Part shown: in pieces, positions 5,420-6,449 of the stretch
How the letters are laid out: every line of letters starts with the position of its first letter
How positions within the stretch are numbered: position 1 is the first letter of the stretch
Assembly: GCA_016840695.1 (NCBI GenBank)
Contig: JAEORV010000096.1
Coordinates: 1 to 6,449, forward strand
DNA: 6,449 bases
Reading direction: 5' to 3'
Source of the DNA: Promethearchaeota archaeon
Lineage (GTDB): Archaea > Asgardarchaeota > Lokiarchaeia > Sigyniarchaeales > SOKP01
Translations under genes and position numbers: made by a program
The notes under the pieces: generated by a model
Seen by the model: only the letters and a program-made list of their open reading frames with translations
What the model was told of the DNA's origin: nothing
The model's database searches: none

Positions 5420-6352
5420 ATGAAAAAACTTGCTTTTATTGGATTAGATAACGCTGGAAAAACCAGCATCATAACAGCCATTACGAAAAGATTTGGATTT
5501 GAAGAGGAAGTAATGAATTTAATACCTACGAGAAGAATAGACAGGGACACGTTTTCTTTCTTGGGTTTGGAATTCCAAAGGTTAGATTTTGGCGGACAAG
5601 AGATATATCGTAATGATTACTTGCAACACCCAGATAAATATTTTACAGGTACAGATTTAATATTTTATGTCATTGATGCTCAAGATTACGATCGCTATAT
5701 TGAATCGATAGATTATCTTGACCAGGTCCTAATATTTTTCAAGGAAGTCCAAGAAAATCCACCTATCGCAATATTATTTCATAAATTTGACCCTCAACTC
5801 GTTCAGGAAAGGGAAATTAATCAAAAAATCCTCACATTAAAGCAAGCTTTAACAAAATACTCACGGGAATTTGATATTTTCTTCTTTGAGACAACAATCT
5901 ACGATATTAAAACAATAATGGACAGTTTCTCAAGTGGATTATCTTTATTATTTGATAAAATGGAAATGGTATCGCATTTGTTCGCAGAAATTAGCAAGAA
6001 TTACAATGCAATTTTGATTTCTCTATTTGACGCCCGCGGGATTACTATTGGAGAATATTATAGGCCTCACCTCCATATTAACGAAAAGCTGAAAATATAT
6101 GACTTGTATGTGGAAGCCCAAAAAAGGATCATAGAAGAGAATAGGAATATTTACGAGTTTTCCGATAGGTTTGACAATGGCGCTCGATTTTCGGGGGTTG
6201 TAGAAGTTTTGACCTTTGGAAATCTACCGTTTTACTTGTTATTTATCATAGAAGAAGACGAAGCTGATTTGGAAGAAACGATTAACATCCTGGACAAGAT
6301 TGAGTCCGCAAAACCGCAGATGGAAAATATCATCTTGCAGATTATTCAATAA
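5420..6352 (+). CDS. Rag/Gtr-like small GTPase with C-terminal roadblock-like region
   Basis: This 310-residue protein has an N-terminal Ras-superfamily G domain (about 1-175) and a C-terminal region (about 180-310) that resembles the roadblock/longin-like C-terminal domain of eukaryotic Rag GTPases. G motifs: G1 GLDNAGKTS at 8-16, G2 Thr37 in IPTRRID, G3 DFGGQE at 56-61, G4 HKFD at 121-124, and G5-region ETTIYD at 157-162. HKxD instead of NKxD, DxGGQ, and TTIYD (compare TSIWDE) are typical of the Rag/Gtr group rather than Ras or Arf. Gln60 is kept, so GTP hydrolysis is plausible. The C-terminal part alternates beta-like segments (YNAILISLFDARG, FYLLFIIEEDEA) with helices, as expected for a roadblock fold, but that assignment is weaker. 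No lipidation signal or membrane segment is visible. Such GTPases are abundant in Asgard archaea; the partner and role here are unknown. The start is ATG without a Shine-Dalgarno. Confidence 0.88.
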   Translation: MKKLAFIGLDNAGKTSIITAITKRFGFEEEVMNLIPTRRIDRDTFSFLGLEFQRLDFGGQEIYRNDYLQHPDKYFTGTDLIFYVIDAQDYDRYIESIDYLDQVLIFFKEVQENPPIAILFHKFDPQLVQEREINQKILTLKQALTKYSREFDIFFFETTIYDIKTIMDSFSSGLSLLFDKMEMVSHLFAEISKNYNAILISLFDARGITIGEYYRPHLHINEKLKIYDLYVEAQKRIIEENRNIYEFSDRFDNGARFSGVVEVLTFGNLPFYLLFIIEEDEADLEETINILDKIESAKPQMENIILQIIQ

Positions 6353-6378
6353 CTAATTTGATTTCTCTTGCATATTCC

Positions 6379-6385
6379 TTTTTTT
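6379..6385 (+). terminator. T-run terminator candidate after the GTPase gene
   Basis: Seven consecutive T residues, flanked by further pyrimidines, occur 27 nt after the GTPase stop codon. Archaeal intrinsic termination relies on such U-tracts without needing a hairpin, and none is evident here. In an AT-rich background this is only moderate evidence. Confidence 0.4.
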
Positions 6386-6449
6386 CTATCAAGAATTAGA
6401 TCATTTTATAATATTCAAATTATATAATAGAATGTGAACTTTAACTGCT

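Overview
The window is AT-rich (roughly two thirds A+T by eye) and most likely comes from an archaeon, probably an Asgard (Promethearchaeota) lineage. Three things point there. The last gene is a Rag/Gtr-like small GTPase with an HKxD G4 motif and a long C-terminal region that resembles the roadblock-type domain of Rag proteins. Two starts lack a Shine-Dalgarno but have TATA-like boxes upstream. The gene mix (pyrrolysine-free MttB with its corrinoid protein, a THUMP-type ThiI relative, a diglycine-ending beta-grasp protein) also fits. This placement is inferred from gene content; no rRNA or marker gene is present.

Layout: positions 71-1348 (minus strand) encode a PLP-dependent enzyme of the Cys/Met metabolism (trans-sulfuration) family. 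A 159-bp divergent intergenic region with a near-symmetric TATA-like core separates it from a plus-strand cluster. That cluster is a corrinoid protein of the MttC type (1508-2152), an MttB-superfamily methyltransferase without pyrrolysine (2177-3712), a ThiI-like protein with a TTG start (3716-4954), and a MoaD/ThiS/SAMP-type ubiquitin-like protein ending in Gly-Gly (4995-5276). Gaps inside the cluster are 24, 3 and 40 bp, so it looks like one transcription unit. After a further 143 bp comes a separate-looking gene for the Rag-like GTPase with its C-terminal extension (5420-6352), followed by a T-rich terminator candidate.

Function: the first two cluster genes form a substrate:corrinoid methyl-transfer pair. 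MttB would demethylate a quaternary or tertiary methylamine and load the methyl group on the cobalt of the corrinoid protein. The second half of the cluster is sulfur-related. A carrier whose C-terminal Gly-Gly could be thiocarboxylated sits next to a ThiI homologue that keeps the NFLD/THUMP-like RNA-binding part and the CxxC of the catalytic domain. That homologue has lost the SGGxDSP PP-loop needed to bind ATP.

This ATP-site-dead but full-length ThiI paralogue, paired with a sulfur carrier downstream of a corrinoid methyltransferase, is the most unusual thing in the window. It cannot be a conventional tRNA 4-thiouridine synthetase. The PLP lyase/synthase across the divergent promoter may add to a local C1/sulfur theme, but that link is only positional.
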